64,000 nt of DNA from Valencia hispanica (taxonomy: Eukaryota; Chordata; Actinopteri; Cyprinodontiformes; Valenciidae): the NCBI GenBank assembly GCA_963556495.2, contig OY747713.1:30126461-30190460 (forward strand). The letters are read 5' to 3'. Positions 11,880 to 23,955 of the stretch are shown here, piece after piece. The notes beneath the pieces are model-generated. The model made no database searches, was not told the DNA's origin, and was given only the letters and a program-made list of their open reading frames with translations. The position numbers and the translations under genes were made by a program. Numbering within the stretch: position 1 is the stretch's first letter; each line of letters opens with the position of its first letter.

Positions 11880-12330
11880 CAAGGTCCCAGACTCTCGAGG
11901 AGTGCATAGGCATAGAATCCACGTTGTTTGATCTCCAATGTGAAGTTTCAACAGTCAATGATGATTTTCGGTACCATGTACCAGGGACTTTTAGAGTCCT
12001 TTATTCTTCCTTCTGCTGATGAGATTTACACAGATGCTTATTTCATTTTCCTGGCAACACTGCCAAAGGTACTAAAAGCTGCTTCAAATATTATAATGCT
12101 CCTGTAAAAACTGGAATCCCATAGAGAATCTGTTTAGTATTGACAAGAGGAAGATGAGAGACACCACATCCAACATTGCAGATGACCTGAAGGCTGCTAT
12201 CAAAGCAACCTGGGCTTCCATTACATCTCAGAAGAGCCACAAGCTGATCACCTCCATGGCACGCCACATTGATGTAGCAATTGATGTAAAAGGAGGCACA
12301 ACCAAGTTTGTCCATTTTTTTGTGTAACAT
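11880..12330 (+). mobile_element. Tc1/mariner fragment (family A), 3' half
   Basis: Same family as 967-2064: both contain the ATCCACGTTGTTTGATC segment. The C-terminal transposase region is recognisable at 12110-12300, followed by the family 3' end. Deleted and frame-broken. Confidence 0.75.
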
Positions 12331-12687
12331 ACTTTTACGGCCCTATTTTGAACACTCAAATGTTTTGTGAGCCATTTTTTAAATTTAAGGTTCACACATG
12401 CATTCAGACAGAATTGAGGATGTATGTCTGCAAGTGTTTGTTTCTTTCAAAACAACCTCCAGGAGTGATGGCATAATAAAAAAGGCAGGCGCCAGGATTA
12501 CATCAAGGCAAAGGAGAGTGCTTTTTCTAGAGACAGAGAAAGAGAGAGAGAGAGAGCACATGCATGCAGGAGAGTTATAAATAGTGGAATCATCTGGACT
12601 ACATTAGAGGTACAGTTTTTTTAACTGAACAGGTCCGCTACCTGCAGCCACAGAAACCTCAGAACAGAAACCACAGAGCCTCAAGCT

Positions 12688-12754
<67 letters not shown>

Positions 12755-13849
12755 AGAAATAAAGCAAAGCACAAAATAAATGTGGTTTGAAATCAGCGGG
12801 GAGAAACTTTACTCAGTATCAGAACTTGAGCACAGTAAGTCCTGCATGGCTGGAAGGTAAACAGAGGCTATTGAGAAATGCATGACAAGGTTTTATTAGG
12901 TTCACTATTAAAGGGTGGGAAAACTTAATGTCTGAGCCAGGTTGTGCAATGCTGAACTGAGTATATAACACTTGTCGGAGCCACACATGTGATCTACACC
13001 TGCACAACTTAATGTATGAATCTCCATCTTTTCCCAGATAATTGAGAGAGCATAAATATATGTAATTCCACTTTTATCGTCCAAAGAACAAAAAAAAAGA
13101 CCCCTTAAAAGTCTGTAGTATCATTGTTTTCATGTACTTGACCCCTCGTGTATATTTACTCAGTTGCTTTGGTGCTGTCTTTTGTGTTTTGCCCAAATTC
13201 AAGGTTCCCAAACTCATGAATTGTAGCAGGAAGTGGATCCCCACCCCCTTCTGTAGCAGATTACACTCACACACAGAGAAACCTGAGCTACAGGAAGTGG
13301 TCCTGCGCTGCATCATGTCAGGAGACACAAATTATTCACCGTTTCATTTTTGTCTTCGCACAGATTTTCCTACTCCCTCGTCTTTTTCTCTTTATTTATT
13401 GTTTTGATTTCAAGCCCTTAAGGGAGAAACAATTGGGGGAGATTGAAAACTTTTCTACCTGCTTTATCTCAAAATGAGACGCATTAAAGCTTTAAAAAAT
13501 AAAACAAAAATGAGCAGCCGCTGTGGTTGGACAGGCCCCCACATTCCGGGAAATATTCTCTCCCAGAAGACTTGAGGTATTCCTGCCCTCAGTATCCATG
13601 CAACACTTTTATGGAATTTCCTAAGTGGACGTAAAGCAGGTTTATTTGAAGTGTTTTACTATACCTCTGGATAGTTGTATCATTTTACAGAACAAATAAC
13701 AATATAAAAAGGTTCAGAGAAAAAGCTAAAAAGAACTATTTTGAGTTGGAGTTAGACAAAAACATATGAAGAAACTATCCAGCAACACACAAAAAGCAAG
13801 TATGTGTACCAACAAGGGGGAATGGAGTATAATTGTGATCATGCTTTTA
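12331..13849. other. Non-coding interval with (CA)30
   Basis: Apart from the CA microsatellite (12691-12750) and a short AG run near 12537-12556, I see no gene or recognised repeat. Confidence 0.5.
12691..12750. repeat. (CA)30 microsatellite
   Basis: Sixty bases of perfect CA repeat. Confidence 0.97.
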
Positions 13850-13965
13850 AATCTGTGGGGGAGGGATGGGAATGTGGTTTATGTGGGGTCATTTTAATCT
13901 GTAAAGCACTTTGAGTTGCAATGTTTGTTTGAAAACCGCTTTATAAATAAAGTTTGACTGACTAA
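13850..13965 (+). mobile_element. L2-clade LINE 3'-end fragment
   Basis: Contains TGTAAAGCACTTTGAGTTGC followed by CGCTTTATAAATAAAGTTTG and TGACTGAC, the characteristic 3' terminus of fish L2 elements. It is a heavily 5'-truncated copy. 13966-14984 downstream shows no gene. Confidence 0.7.
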
Positions 13966-14984
13966 GCAAGCATGGTGAAAAAATACTTTTTTTGTTTTAT
14001 AACAAATCCTGTGGAGTTTGTACAGGAGGAACTCCATAAACACTTGATGCTCCAATTAAATTTGCAGCACAGTTTTATTAGTTGAGACAATAAAAATGTT
14101 ACTGTGATCAACCCCTTTAATTGTTTTGACATCACAGAAAAATGCAAGTATTGCGTGTTCCTGAATGATAGATTAGTGACAGCAAGATCTCCTCCCAGCT
14201 GACACAGCTCAGGCCAGCAAAGCAATGAACAGAGCCCAATCTTACAGGTAAACCTTCAATATGAACTTCAGACATTTTCAAGACAAAATCCCTTTAGCCC
14301 AGTAAATTACATCTTTGCCTCTTTTTTTACCTTTGTCTCTAAATCCTATAATACATGTTGAAATTTATGAAACATGTTTAAGACCTTAGTGCATGCTTGT
14401 TATGTAATTTTTCAAGTCTTCTTTCTGTGCTCATGTTTTGTTGGTGATGTAACAGCAGATGATATCCAAAAGGTTTGGTCTGTCAGATACAGTTTATTGG
14501 GCGTACCAGGATATACATTCGCTGCCCAAGTAAAATTCCTGATCAAATTTCAACAAAATGTTGTAACTTCTAAACAACAAACTACTTAAAGATCCAGTTT
14601 AAAGGATTTTTAACAAAGTCAGGTTGCTTGGGAGGGAAAAACTAAGGAAAGCCAAAGAATTATGCACATTTGGCTGCTGCTGTTGCAAATGAGGTGGCAT
14701 TGCAAAGCCAATGTTGTACACCACACAAGTTCAGAGGATAAGAAGTGTAGGATCTGCATGTCCAAACTCTAAATGGTAAAATGTTTGTTTAAAAAAAAGT
14801 GTTGTATTGTACAATTCACTAGGAAAGTATTAAAGTGTTGTTTTTCGATAAGTGTTCCCTTCTATCTATTTTCATGTGCACTCTAGGTTTTTATCTCTTT
14901 GTAACACGTTGATAACATCTTCAGACTACTATAGCGAAGGTTCATATTTAAAACATGACTTTAAAAGAATACTTAAAAACTTTC

Positions 14985-15065
14985 TCTGAAGACATCATCT
15001 TCATGGTGAAACATGGTGATGGCAGCATCATACTGTTGTGATATTTTTCTTTAATAGGGAAAGGA
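14985..15065 (+). mobile_element. Short Tc1/mariner fragment
   Basis: Contains GTGAAACATGGTGATGGCAG then CATCATACTGTTGTGATATT, the Tc1 transposase segment encoding the HGGGSIMLWG-like motif. No terminal repeats are seen. 15066-15654 holds nothing recognisable. Confidence 0.55.
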
Positions 15066-15654
15066 TGTATCATAGCTTCTTTGGTATATTTTACAACAAA
15101 ATGAGTATTGTATAAAGAGATACTCTTTGAATACATTTTACTGTTATTATCAGGTATTTAGGATTTTATTGTTTTAACTTAGCTTTTCTCAAAGTGACCT
15201 CCTTGGGCTTTAACATTGTACATTATGCTATTTTATTTGTTTTCTACTTTTACTCTGAAGTTTTGTTTGCTTCAAGTCTCTCTTTTTTTACATTTATTGA
15301 GCAACATTTATGCCAATCTAACGCTGAGTTAAGAAAATGGTGTGTATTTAAGAACCATTTTGATCATGAAGTAAATACATCTTTAAAATCCAAAGAATTC
15401 ATACTAGTTTTGATAATTTGGCATTGTTAGCTGGGATGTGAAGTTGTTTTCAAATGTCTGGTCTGTATTGACCTTTCCTCCAAACTTTTGGCCAGTCTGG
15501 AATTTGTTTTTATTCAGATGTTGTGTCCAAGTACACTTTTGGCATCTCCCCAAAATATCTGTAATCGTAAATAATTCAGTAAAAACATCAGTCTGATCTG
15601 ATTTTAAAAATTGCACCCATTTTCTAGCATTGTGTTGCCCCCACTAGTAGTGTC

Positions 15655-15744
<90 letters not shown>
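15655..15744. repeat. (AAT)n microsatellite at the 3' end of the minus-strand LINE
   Basis: About 30 AAT units. It directly abuts the 3' end of the minus-strand L2 copy (ATT on the sense strand), so it probably grew from the LINE tail. Confidence 0.95.
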
Positions 15745-18454
15745 GATTTTATTTGAGGTTGCCATTCTAAAACCCAAAGTCACCTTACAGAGAAGAAAAA
15801 AAGACAGAAAAATAATACATAAACAATCAACAAAACAATTAATCAAATAGCAAATAAGAAGACAGTACACCAACCAAAATCAGTGTCCAAAGTGAATAAG
15901 CCCATTTGAACAGATGCGTTTTAAGCTGGGATTGAAATAAAGGAAGAGAGTTAATATTTCTGATGTCAGGAGGAGGTGAGTTCCAGAACCGAGGAGCAGA
16001 GCAACTGAAAGCTTTGCTCCCCATAGTGACAAGTTGGGCAAAAGGAACAACAAGATGAGGGGCTCACAAATATCTGAAAGAACGAGAAGAAGTGGCGATG
16101 TGAAGCAGGTCACACAGATAAGGAGGGGCAGGGTTATGGATGCACTTCAATGTGAATATTAGAATTTTAAAGTTGGTCTGGGATTCTATGGGCAACCAAC
16201 AAAGCTGAAGAACTGGGGTAATGTGTTCTATTGAGGAAGTCCTCATTATGATTTGAGTTCTGAAGGACTTGAAGTTTATGAGGGGACTTATTGGGGAGAC
16301 CAAAAAGAAGAAAGTTGCAATTGTCGATCCGGGAGGTGATGAGGCTATGTTACGTAAGTGGAAGTACTATCAAGTATGACACCCAGACTTTTTCCCTAAC
16401 GGGAAGGATGAATGGGGGAGTTGTCGATGTTAATGGCAAACTGTAGAGTTTGGTTAAAGTGATGGATGTGCCAACAAGTAACATTTCAGTTTTATTACTG
16501 TTGAGTTTTTGAAAATTAGAGGAGAACCATGATCTAATCTCCATGAGACAGTCTAAAAACGAGATAGGTGGAAGAGAGAAATTGGGTTTGGAAGAAATGT
16601 AGAGCTGGGTGTCATCTGGGTAACAATGGAAATTTATATTACATTTACAGAATATTTGGCTAAGAGGGAGCATGTAAATAATGAATAGAAGGGGCCCTAA
16701 TACTGAACCCTGGGGCATACCTGCAGAAACGGGAAACAAAGTTTAGGAGTGGGATTTAAACTAGATAAACTGGGTGCAGTCTGAAAGATATGAGGTAAAA
16801 CAGCCTAGGGGAGTATGACTAATGGCAATAGATGCTAATCTGTTCAGAAAGATACTATGGGAAAAGTTGTCAAATGAAGCACTGAGATCGAGGTCATTTG
16901 TGATCTTTACCAGAGCTGTTTTTGTACTATGATGGGGGTGGAAAGCAGAAATTGTTCATAAAAATTGTGGTTACTGAGGAGTAACTGGAACTGGGCGGCA
17001 ACAACTTTCTCAAGGATTTGTTTAAACAAAAGGAAGTTTTGAAATATGACCAAGATTATCGAAAATTGTTGGGATCTGCACCAGATCTTTTTGATAATTG
17101 GAGTAACTGTGCGGAGAGGATCAAGCTGGCAGGTGGATGATTTCGATTTCTGAATGATATGAGATACATCAATTATGTAAGGAAAAGTGAAACTTGAAAA
17201 CAACTGACAGGAAGACAGTGGAGAGAACAGGGAGTCAATTTCAGAATAAGCAGCTCCTACAGAGTTATGTTGTTGGTGGATGTCAGATTTTGCAAATGAA
17301 ATAAGACATGAGGGAGTTCCAAAAGTCATCAGAGTATATATAGGAGAGGAATGAGTCTGGAGGTTTTATAATTCTGCAAAACAGAGAAAAGGGAGACTTT
17401 GAGTTACCTTCAGTAGAACTTATTAAACCCGAGTTGTATGCAGATTTAGTCAATTTAATGCAGTCCTTATAAAACAAAATATGAATATTGTACAGTTGTT
17501 TGTGTAAGGTAAGTCAAGTTTTCCGAAACATATATTCCAGTTGGCCACCTTTGGCTTTGAGATGACACAGATTGAGAGTAAACCAGGGAGCTGAGTGAGA
17601 AAATGTGACAAATCGATGTTTAAGAGGAGCAAATGTGTTAAGAAGGTCATAAAGGTTAACATTACAGTAAGAAACAAGTTCATCAGGGGTTGAGAAGCTG
17701 TGATTAGATGGAAGGTGACAAATGGCAGATGAGAAAATGTTAGGGTTAATATCATGCATTTTTTAAATGCAATATCTTGAAGAGTACAAGTTTTTGAAGC
17801 TGTTACATTTACATCAAAAGAAATAAACATATGATCAGAAGGAGGAAACTAATTAGCTTTGCAGTTAATGGGGGTGACACCAGAACAGCAAACCAAATCC
17901 AAAATATGACCTTTAGAATGAGTAGGAAGTTGATGTATTGTCCAAAACTTTTCAGACAAGAAGTGAAATCTTTATAAAGAAGGTTATCGTCATTGTCCAT
18001 GTGAATATTGAAGTCACCAACAACTATCATATTGGGAGAGAGTGCAGAGAGATGAGTGAGAAGAGCAGCAAAGTCATTTAAAAACTCTTTATTTGGCTTA
18101 GGTAGTCGATTAACAGTACATATAACAGTGGGAGTAGATCCAGGGAGCTGTGATGCAGTGCATTAAAATGACTGGAAGACTGGGGCAGAGACAGGGAGCA
18201 TTTTCTACTGCTTCAAGTGAATTATCACGAGACCTCCACCCCTCCCCGAGTTGTGTGGTAAACAGATCTAAACAAATTCAGGTGGAGTGGATTTCTTGAG
18301 GGAGACAAAGTCATTAGGCTCTTGCCACGTTTCAGTCCAGCAAAGAAAGTCTAACTTATGGTCGGAGAGGAGATGCTGGATGAGGAGTCCCTTACCAGTG
18401 AGAGAGAGGCTTTAATAGACCGAAGTTGACAAGTTAGCATGATTGACAGGAGGC
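15745..18454 (-). mobile_element. L2-clade LINE, decayed copy
   Basis: A minus-strand non-LTR retrotransposon with, in sense order, an endonuclease (about 18430-17830), a reverse transcriptase (about 17300-16350) and a C-terminal domain (16300-15830), ending in the ATT microsatellite. Its 5' side is cut by the Harbinger-like MITE at 18458. Sequence beyond the MITE can be read as a continuation, but the limit is not clear. It has many frameshifts and stops and is clearly older than the neighbouring plus-strand L2. Confidence 0.8.
15839..18430 (-). pseudogene. L2 ORF2 (endonuclease-reverse transcriptase), broken
   Basis: Recognisable pieces: the endonuclease VVGDFNIHMDN (near 18010-18030) preceded by DHKLDFLCWTETW and RGGG blocks; the RT palm [19 protein letters not shown] (16740-16660); and [12 protein letters not shown] (about 16590-16630), where the usual YADD is YPDD. 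The C-terminal block [16 protein letters not shown] lies near 16210-16240 and RFWNSPPPDIRNINSLPLF near 15930-15990. At least five reading-frame breaks separate these pieces. Not functional. Confidence 0.8.
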
Positions 18455-18457
18455 TTA

Positions 18458-19068
18458 AGGCTATTTCATACTTCTCCGTCAGTGGAGGTGCGGAGATATT
18501 ATCTTGCCATTATCCGTCGACGCAGAGGGTTTCTTCGACAGGCACGCAAGGACGGACAGAGTAGAGACCGATTTTTTAACTATCTGTCGAACTCAACGGA
18601 GAGCGCACATCTGTGATTGATCAGCCCAAGATCATTTCAACAGAACGGTGCTCTATAGTTGATGTGATTAGTAGACAATGCAGCATCTAATATGGTCTTT
18701 TGGTGTTTTTGAACACCAGGAGGTGTAGAGAACAACAAAACAGAACGCTCTGTTAGTTTGTTTACATGCATTTTTAGAATATTCTATGAGCTGCACTTCT
18801 AGTAAAAAGCTTTTCAGCTCAATCAAAACTTGCTCTCTGTTAGCCATTGCTCCTTGAGTGGATGTGCATTAACAAGCTGAAGAAAATAAACTGTCATCGA
18901 CCAGAAACGTCACTACAATGGTAGGCAAACCCACACGAAAAAGTCTACACCCCCTGCTGTCTCGGTGGGGAATTGGTTCGCAACAAATTTCAAGTATAAA
19001 AGGAAAACATCTCTGTCAATAAGTGTGCATGTGTGTGCAATTTACTGACGGAGAAGTATAACTAGGCT
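18458..19068. mobile_element. Harbinger-like MITE, TTA target duplication
   Basis: A 611-bp element with ends AGGCTATTTCATACTTCTCC (left) and AGCCTAGTTATACTTCTCCG (right, reverse-complemented), about 24 bp of imperfect inverted repeat, flanked by TTA at 18455-18457 and 19069-19071. A 3-bp TWA duplication is typical of PIF/Harbinger. There is no transposase. It separates the heads of two opposed L2 LINEs. Confidence 0.8.
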
Positions 19069-19351
19069 TTAGCCGACCTAGCCAGGTGGTCCAACGCAGA
19101 GTGGTTAACAGCTTGGTCAGTATTGCACGGAGGATGATGAGATCTGGACCAGAATGGCTACACCTGGTTAGTGTTGTTGATGTGGAAGTTTTGCAGAGAT
19201 CCTCAGTAGAGGTACCTGTTTGCTTTTCTTGTTTTCTTTTGTTTTGTTTTGTTTTCTTAACCTTTTCTTAGTTACTTTATCTACCCAGCGCCTGGAGTTA
19301 CTGTATTGGAAGGGATCTCCTTTTGGATTACTTTTTTATGGACTTATCAAC

Positions 19352-20698
19352 ATGGCTTTTTGCTCAGCTGAGGATTTTGAAAAACTGCTCCACGGAATTG
19401 AGGGCATTGAAATGAAGCTACGTCGTCTGGAAATTAATTTTGATCTCCAAGCTGATTATGCAAACGACACAACTTTACCGTTGAATACACACAGGGAACA
19501 GCCTGTCAGCCCGGTGTTACATCGGTCCAACCGTGTCACAGAGAAAACACAGGACAACACAACTCCATCAGCAAACAAACGTCTTACTGGCAGAACTCGG
19601 CACTCTAATAAAGACTGGCCAGCTTTAAAACGTACAGAATCATCAACCCCAGCCTGTTCTCCGAGGAAGAAAAAACAAAAGAAACTCCAGCACAGAGAAA
19701 GCTCTGAAATCAGACCTGCCGCTTCTGCTAAAAGTAAACAAAAGAGGTTTCAGCCAAAAACAAGAAATATTTCTCCACCTGGAATCCGGCTGAAAAACAG
19801 ATTCACAGCCTTGAGTTCCCCGAAAGATGACGCAGCCCCCGGGACCAGTCAAAGCCACCAGGAGAAACCCAGCCGCATGAAACGGACACATAACAAAGTA
19901 AGAGCCCCACCAGCAAAGATTGTTGTCATACAAGACAGATCAATTAATGGAATTGAGGCTTTTTGTAGCAAGAATACCAAAGTTTATAGCTGCTGCAAAG
20001 ATACAGTGAGAGAAATATCAGAAAAAAAACAGAACATCTTGGACCAACATCCTACTTTGGAAAAACTCGTAATTCACGCTGGATCAGCAGATATCGCGAT
20101 GAGACAATCAGAGATTCTGAAGAGAGACTTTTCTGATCTCCTACAGAGACTTGATGGACTTAACGTAAACATCCTCATCAGCGGACCAGTCCATGAAGGG
20201 AATGATGAAAGATTTAGCAGACTCCGCATGCTCCATAAATGGTTGAAGAAACAATCAGCTGAGAAGTCGTTCACATTTATTAATAATTTCAAAGTATTTG
20301 GAAGTGCTAATCATCTGTTTAAAGCAGGCCAACGTTATCTTAACAAGGCCGGAGTATGGCTGTTAGCAGCAAACATTTTTTCTTATCAAAATCAGAAAGC
20401 AAAACACTTGCTCCCAAAAGCTGACCTTGAGGCGCCCATGGATATCAGTGAACAAAAACAGCATGTCATGATGACACCACAGGACCGAATAGATAAACAA
20501 CCATCAGAGATTAAGTCTTCAGCTTCCTGTGACTCAGCCACATCAAATGAGTCTCCATTTAGAAACTTTACAGACAGACTGAACGAGCAAATCAAATTTG
20601 GGACACAATTAACACCTAAACTTAGACTACACCAAACCCCTGGGACCAGTGTCAATCAGCCTGGGAGCTTCCCCCCACTGATTATTACAGATATTTGA
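19352..20698 (+). CDS. L2 LINE ORF1, esterase (SGNH)-like protein
   Basis: An uninterrupted 448-residue frame from an ATG at 19352. The frame is open further upstream but has no earlier ATG that fits. Residues 1-185 are basic, Ser/Thr/Lys-rich and probably disordered, suitable for RNA binding. From about residue 189 it aligns by eye to the SGNH/GDSL-esterase domain of L2 ORF1 proteins: VVIQDRS stands where the catalytic GDS block is expected, HAGSADIAMRQSE where HxGTND is expected, then ILISGPVHEGNDERFSRL, and FKAGQRYLNKAG where the catalytic D-x-x-H is expected. The catalytic residues therefore appear replaced. In L2 elements ORF1 acts in retrotransposon RNP assembly. The family fit is recognised from memory; loss of activity is inferred. 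Confidence 0.75.
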   Translation: MAFCSAEDFEKLLHGIEGIEMKLRRLEINFDLQADYANDTTLPLNTHREQPVSPVLHRSNRVTEKTQDNTTPSANKRLTGRTRHSNKDWPALKRTESSTPACSPRKKKQKKLQHRESSEIRPAASAKSKQKRFQPKTRNISPPGIRLKNRFTALSSPKDDAAPGTSQSHQEKPSRMKRTHNKVRAPPAKIVVIQDRSINGIEAFCSKNTKVYSCCKDTVREISEKKQNILDQHPTLEKLVIHAGSADIAMRQSEILKRDFSDLLQRLDGLNVNILISGPVHEGNDERFSRLRMLHKWLKKQSAEKSFTFINNFKVFGSANHLFKAGQRYLNKAGVWLLAANIFSYQNQKAKHLLPKADLEAPMDISEQKQHVMMTPQDRIDKQPSEIKSSASCDSATSNESPFRNFTDRLNEQIKFGTQLTPKLRLHQTPGTSVNQPGSFPPLIITDI

Positions 20699-20776
20699 TA
20701 TTTGAGGTAACCGGGCAGTAAATCTACCCCTACTGTCCCCCAGAACTCGCCCGGCACCCCTGAGTCTAAGAGTTCA

Positions 20777-23666
20777 GTGATTATCAGCAGCAGGAAACAT
20801 AAACCATTAACCACACGCTCTCATATTAAACAAAATCTAGAATTGATAACCTGTCAGAAGGTTCAGCTGCCCATCATCACAATACTTAAGTTGGCTTTAT
20901 TAAACATTAGATCTCTATCCGGGAAGTCTTTTCTTATCCATGACTTTATCTCTAAGCATAATTTACATGGCCTTTTTTATCAGAAACTTGGCTGAAAATA
21001 ACGAAACAACTCCAAATTACAATTCCTTAAGCGAGAGCAGAAAGCACAGACGAGGTGGAGGTGTAGCCACCATTTTTCACAACTCAATGAACTTTAAAAA
21101 GGTAACCTGGGCACGTTTGATTCTTTTGAATACCTAGACACCCAGATAAACGAGCCTAACAAAGCTTTATTTCTAAGTTTATATAAACCACCAAAACTTA
21201 ACTCTAACTTCTTTAATGATTTCAACAAACTTCTTTCTGTAATATGTATCGACTATGACCAACTAATCATTGTGGGGGTTTTTTAACATCCATACCGACA
21301 ACCCCCAAGATAGACAAGCAAAAACATCAGATGATACTCTCCACAACTTCGGCCTGATCCAGCATGTCAAACAACCAACACACAATAAAGGAGACACTCT
21401 GGACTTAATTATCAGCAAAGGTTTAAATATTTCCAACATCTCTGTAATTAATATTGCATTATTTGACCATTTCTGTATTTTCTTTGAAAGTACCATCTCT
21501 GCTAAATTATCCAGCCACAGTAAGGCCACTATAAAAAAGCGTTTTCTAAGGGACAGTTCAGTAGAAACCTTTAAATGTATTTACCCTTCCACCACATCCC
21601 CCTCATCTCCCAACTCAAACTCAGTAAAAGGGCTGGTAGACAATTTCCTTACGAAAATCTCAGACATCATGGATTCCATTGCTCCAACTAAAGTGAAAGC
21701 AGTCTCAGGTAGAAAGAAGTCTCAGTGGACAAGTAATCCACTGGTACATAGTGAAAAGAGAGAGTGTCGACGAGTCGAGAGAAAATGGCGGAAAACTCAA
21801 CTCCAGGTTCACTGTGAGATCTACAAAGAGAGACTGAATAGATATCAGCTAAGCATAAAAGATGCTAGGGAATCGTTCTTTTCTGAAATCATCAACAGAA
21901 ACATTAATAATGCACGGACTTCAATAGTGGAAAGACTAACTAATCCTTTAGTGACAGTAGCCCCTGAACTAAACTCTACCAGGGCCTGCAATGAATTTGC
22001 CAGCATTTTCACTGAAAAGATTCTAACAATTAGACGGTCAATCTGTACTTCAATATCGAACCCACAACCAGTGCCATCCCCAATCAACAACAATGTAGAG
22101 AAAATGTCTGAATTCCACGAATTAAACCAGAAATGCCTTGAAAAAATCATTATCCAATAAAGCTCCTCCTCCTGCTGTCTTGATATCCTACCCACAGCTT
22201 TTCTAAAGAAAGTTCTTCCTGTTATTGGGTCTGATCTTGTTCAAATAGTGAACTCATCCCTGCTATCAGGTGTCTTCCCTCAGGCTTTGAAAACAGCTGT
22301 TATTAAACCACTGCTAAAAAAGAAAAATCTGGACAACATGTTAATGCAGAACTACAGGCCAATCTCTAATCTTCCATTCATCAGTAAGATTATTGAAAAA
22401 GCGGTGTTTCAGCAGTTAAATAGCTTCCTAACAATGACTAACCGTTTTGATGTTTTTCATTCTGGTTTCCATGCTCACCACAGCACTGAGACTGCCCTCG
22501 TCAAAGTATTCAATGACATCCGCATAAATACAGACTGTGGTAGAACCACAGTGCTGGTTCTGTTGGACCTCAGTGCAGCATTTGACACTGTTGATCATGA
22601 TATTTTATTGGAACGACTGAAGAGCTGGGTCGGACTCTCTGGTACACTACTTGGCTGGTTCGAGTCTTGCCTAAAGAACAGGGACTTCTATGTTTCAATA
22701 GGAAACTTTTCATCAGAACAAACAGAAATCACATGTGGGGTGCCCCAGGGCTCCATCCTGGGGCCCCTCTTATTTAATATCTACATGCTCCCACTAGGCA
22801 AGATTATAGCAACCACTAACATTAGCTACCATAACTACGCGGATGACACTCAGCTCTACATTACAATGTCACCAGGTGACTCTGAACCCATTCAAACCCT
22901 AAATCAATGCATTGACCAAATAAATGAATGGATGGGCCATAACTTTCTCCAGCTGAATAGAAACTAAACTGAAGTGATTATTTTTTAACCCAAGGAGGAA
23001 CGATCAAGAGTCAGCACACAGCTTCAGTTAATACAGTTAGAAACTACTGATTGGGCTCGAAATCTAGGTGTAGTTATGGACTCAGACCTGAACCTCCAGG
23101 GTCACATAAAGGCAATAACAAGGTCAGCCTTCTATCCCCTGAAAAACATTTCTAGGATTAAACGACTGATGTTGCAACAGGACCTGGAAAAACTCATCAA
23201 TGCGTTTATCTTTAGTCGGATTGATTACTGCAACAGCATCTTCACAGGTCTGCCTAAAAAGTCAATCAGACAGCTGCAGCTGATCCAGAACGCTGCCGCT
23301 CGCGTCCTCACTAGAACCAGGAAAGTAGAGCACATCACCCCAGTTCTAAAGTCCTTACACTGGCTCCCTGTAGCTCAGAGAATAGACTTCAAAATACTCC
23401 TACTAGTTTATAAATCATTACATGGCTTAGCACCAAAATATGTTGAAGACCTGTTGTCACAGTACCAACCACCAAGACCACTCAGGTCCTCCAACTCTAG
23501 CCTACTAAACATCCCTAGACTCGGAACTAAATATGGAGAAGCAGCTTTCAGTTTCTATGCTCCCCTTATCTGGAACATACTTCCTGACGAGTGTAGAGCT
23601 GCTGAAACTCTGAACTGCTTTAAATCGAGACTAAAAACCCATCTGTTTAGAATTGCCTTCGAGTAA
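20777..23666 (+). pseudogene. L2 LINE ORF2 (endonuclease-reverse transcriptase), disrupted
   Basis: The endonuclease begins with LALLNIRSLSGKSFLIHDFI (20892-20951). Frame breaks follow at about 20990, 21130 and 21284 (within the expected GDFN motif), so the N-terminal third is scrambled. From 21270 to 23666 one frame holds the rest, interrupted only by stops at 22158-22160, 22965-22967 and 22985-22987. RT landmarks: [40 protein letters not shown] and [10 protein letters not shown] (near 22835-22865), with the catalytic YADD kept. The C-terminal L2 block HITPVLKSLHWLPVAQRI starts near 23330. The endonuclease SDH motif reads FDH. Dead but only moderately old. Confidence 0.85.
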
Positions 23667-23852
23667 ATGCTTGATGTCATATGTATGAAATGTGTTCATG
23701 CTCTCTTGCTTTTTTGATTTGTGTATCATGTGTAATGTGTGTTTCTTTTACTTTTAATTTCCAATGTTATATTCCATGTGTTTTTTTTAAATCACCAAAT
23801 CATGTAAAGCACCTTGAATTACCCTGCTGTTGAAAGTGTGCTATACAAATAC

Positions 23853-23955
23853 AATTGCCTTGCCTTGCCTTGCCTTGCCTTGCCTTGCCTTGCCTTGCCT
23901 TGCCTTGCCTTGCCTTGCCTTGCCTTGCCTTGCCTTGCCTTGCCTTGCCTTGCCT
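23853..23955. repeat. (CCTTG)n tail of the L2 LINE
   Basis: About 20 units of a pentamer immediately after ATACAAATACAATTG. L2-clade elements often end in short tandem repeats of the tail sequence. Confidence 0.93.

Larger units (their letters stand above)
19072..23955 (+). mobile_element. L2-clade LINE, near full length
   Basis: Layout: a 5' leader (19072-19351), open ORF1 (19352-20698), a short spacer, a mutated ORF2 (about 20777-23666), a 3' UTR containing TGTAAAGCACCTTGAATTAC, and a long CCTTG-repeat tail. The two-ORF plan with an esterase-like ORF1 and an APE-type endonuclease plus RT ORF2 fits the L2 (Maui-type) clade of fishes. The 5' boundary is uncertain because the MITE and the older minus-strand L2 lie directly upstream. 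Confidence 0.88.

Noticed and set aside
15604..15873. Poly-tyrosine frame on the minus strand
   Set aside because: It is a reading of the AAT microsatellite at the LINE tail.
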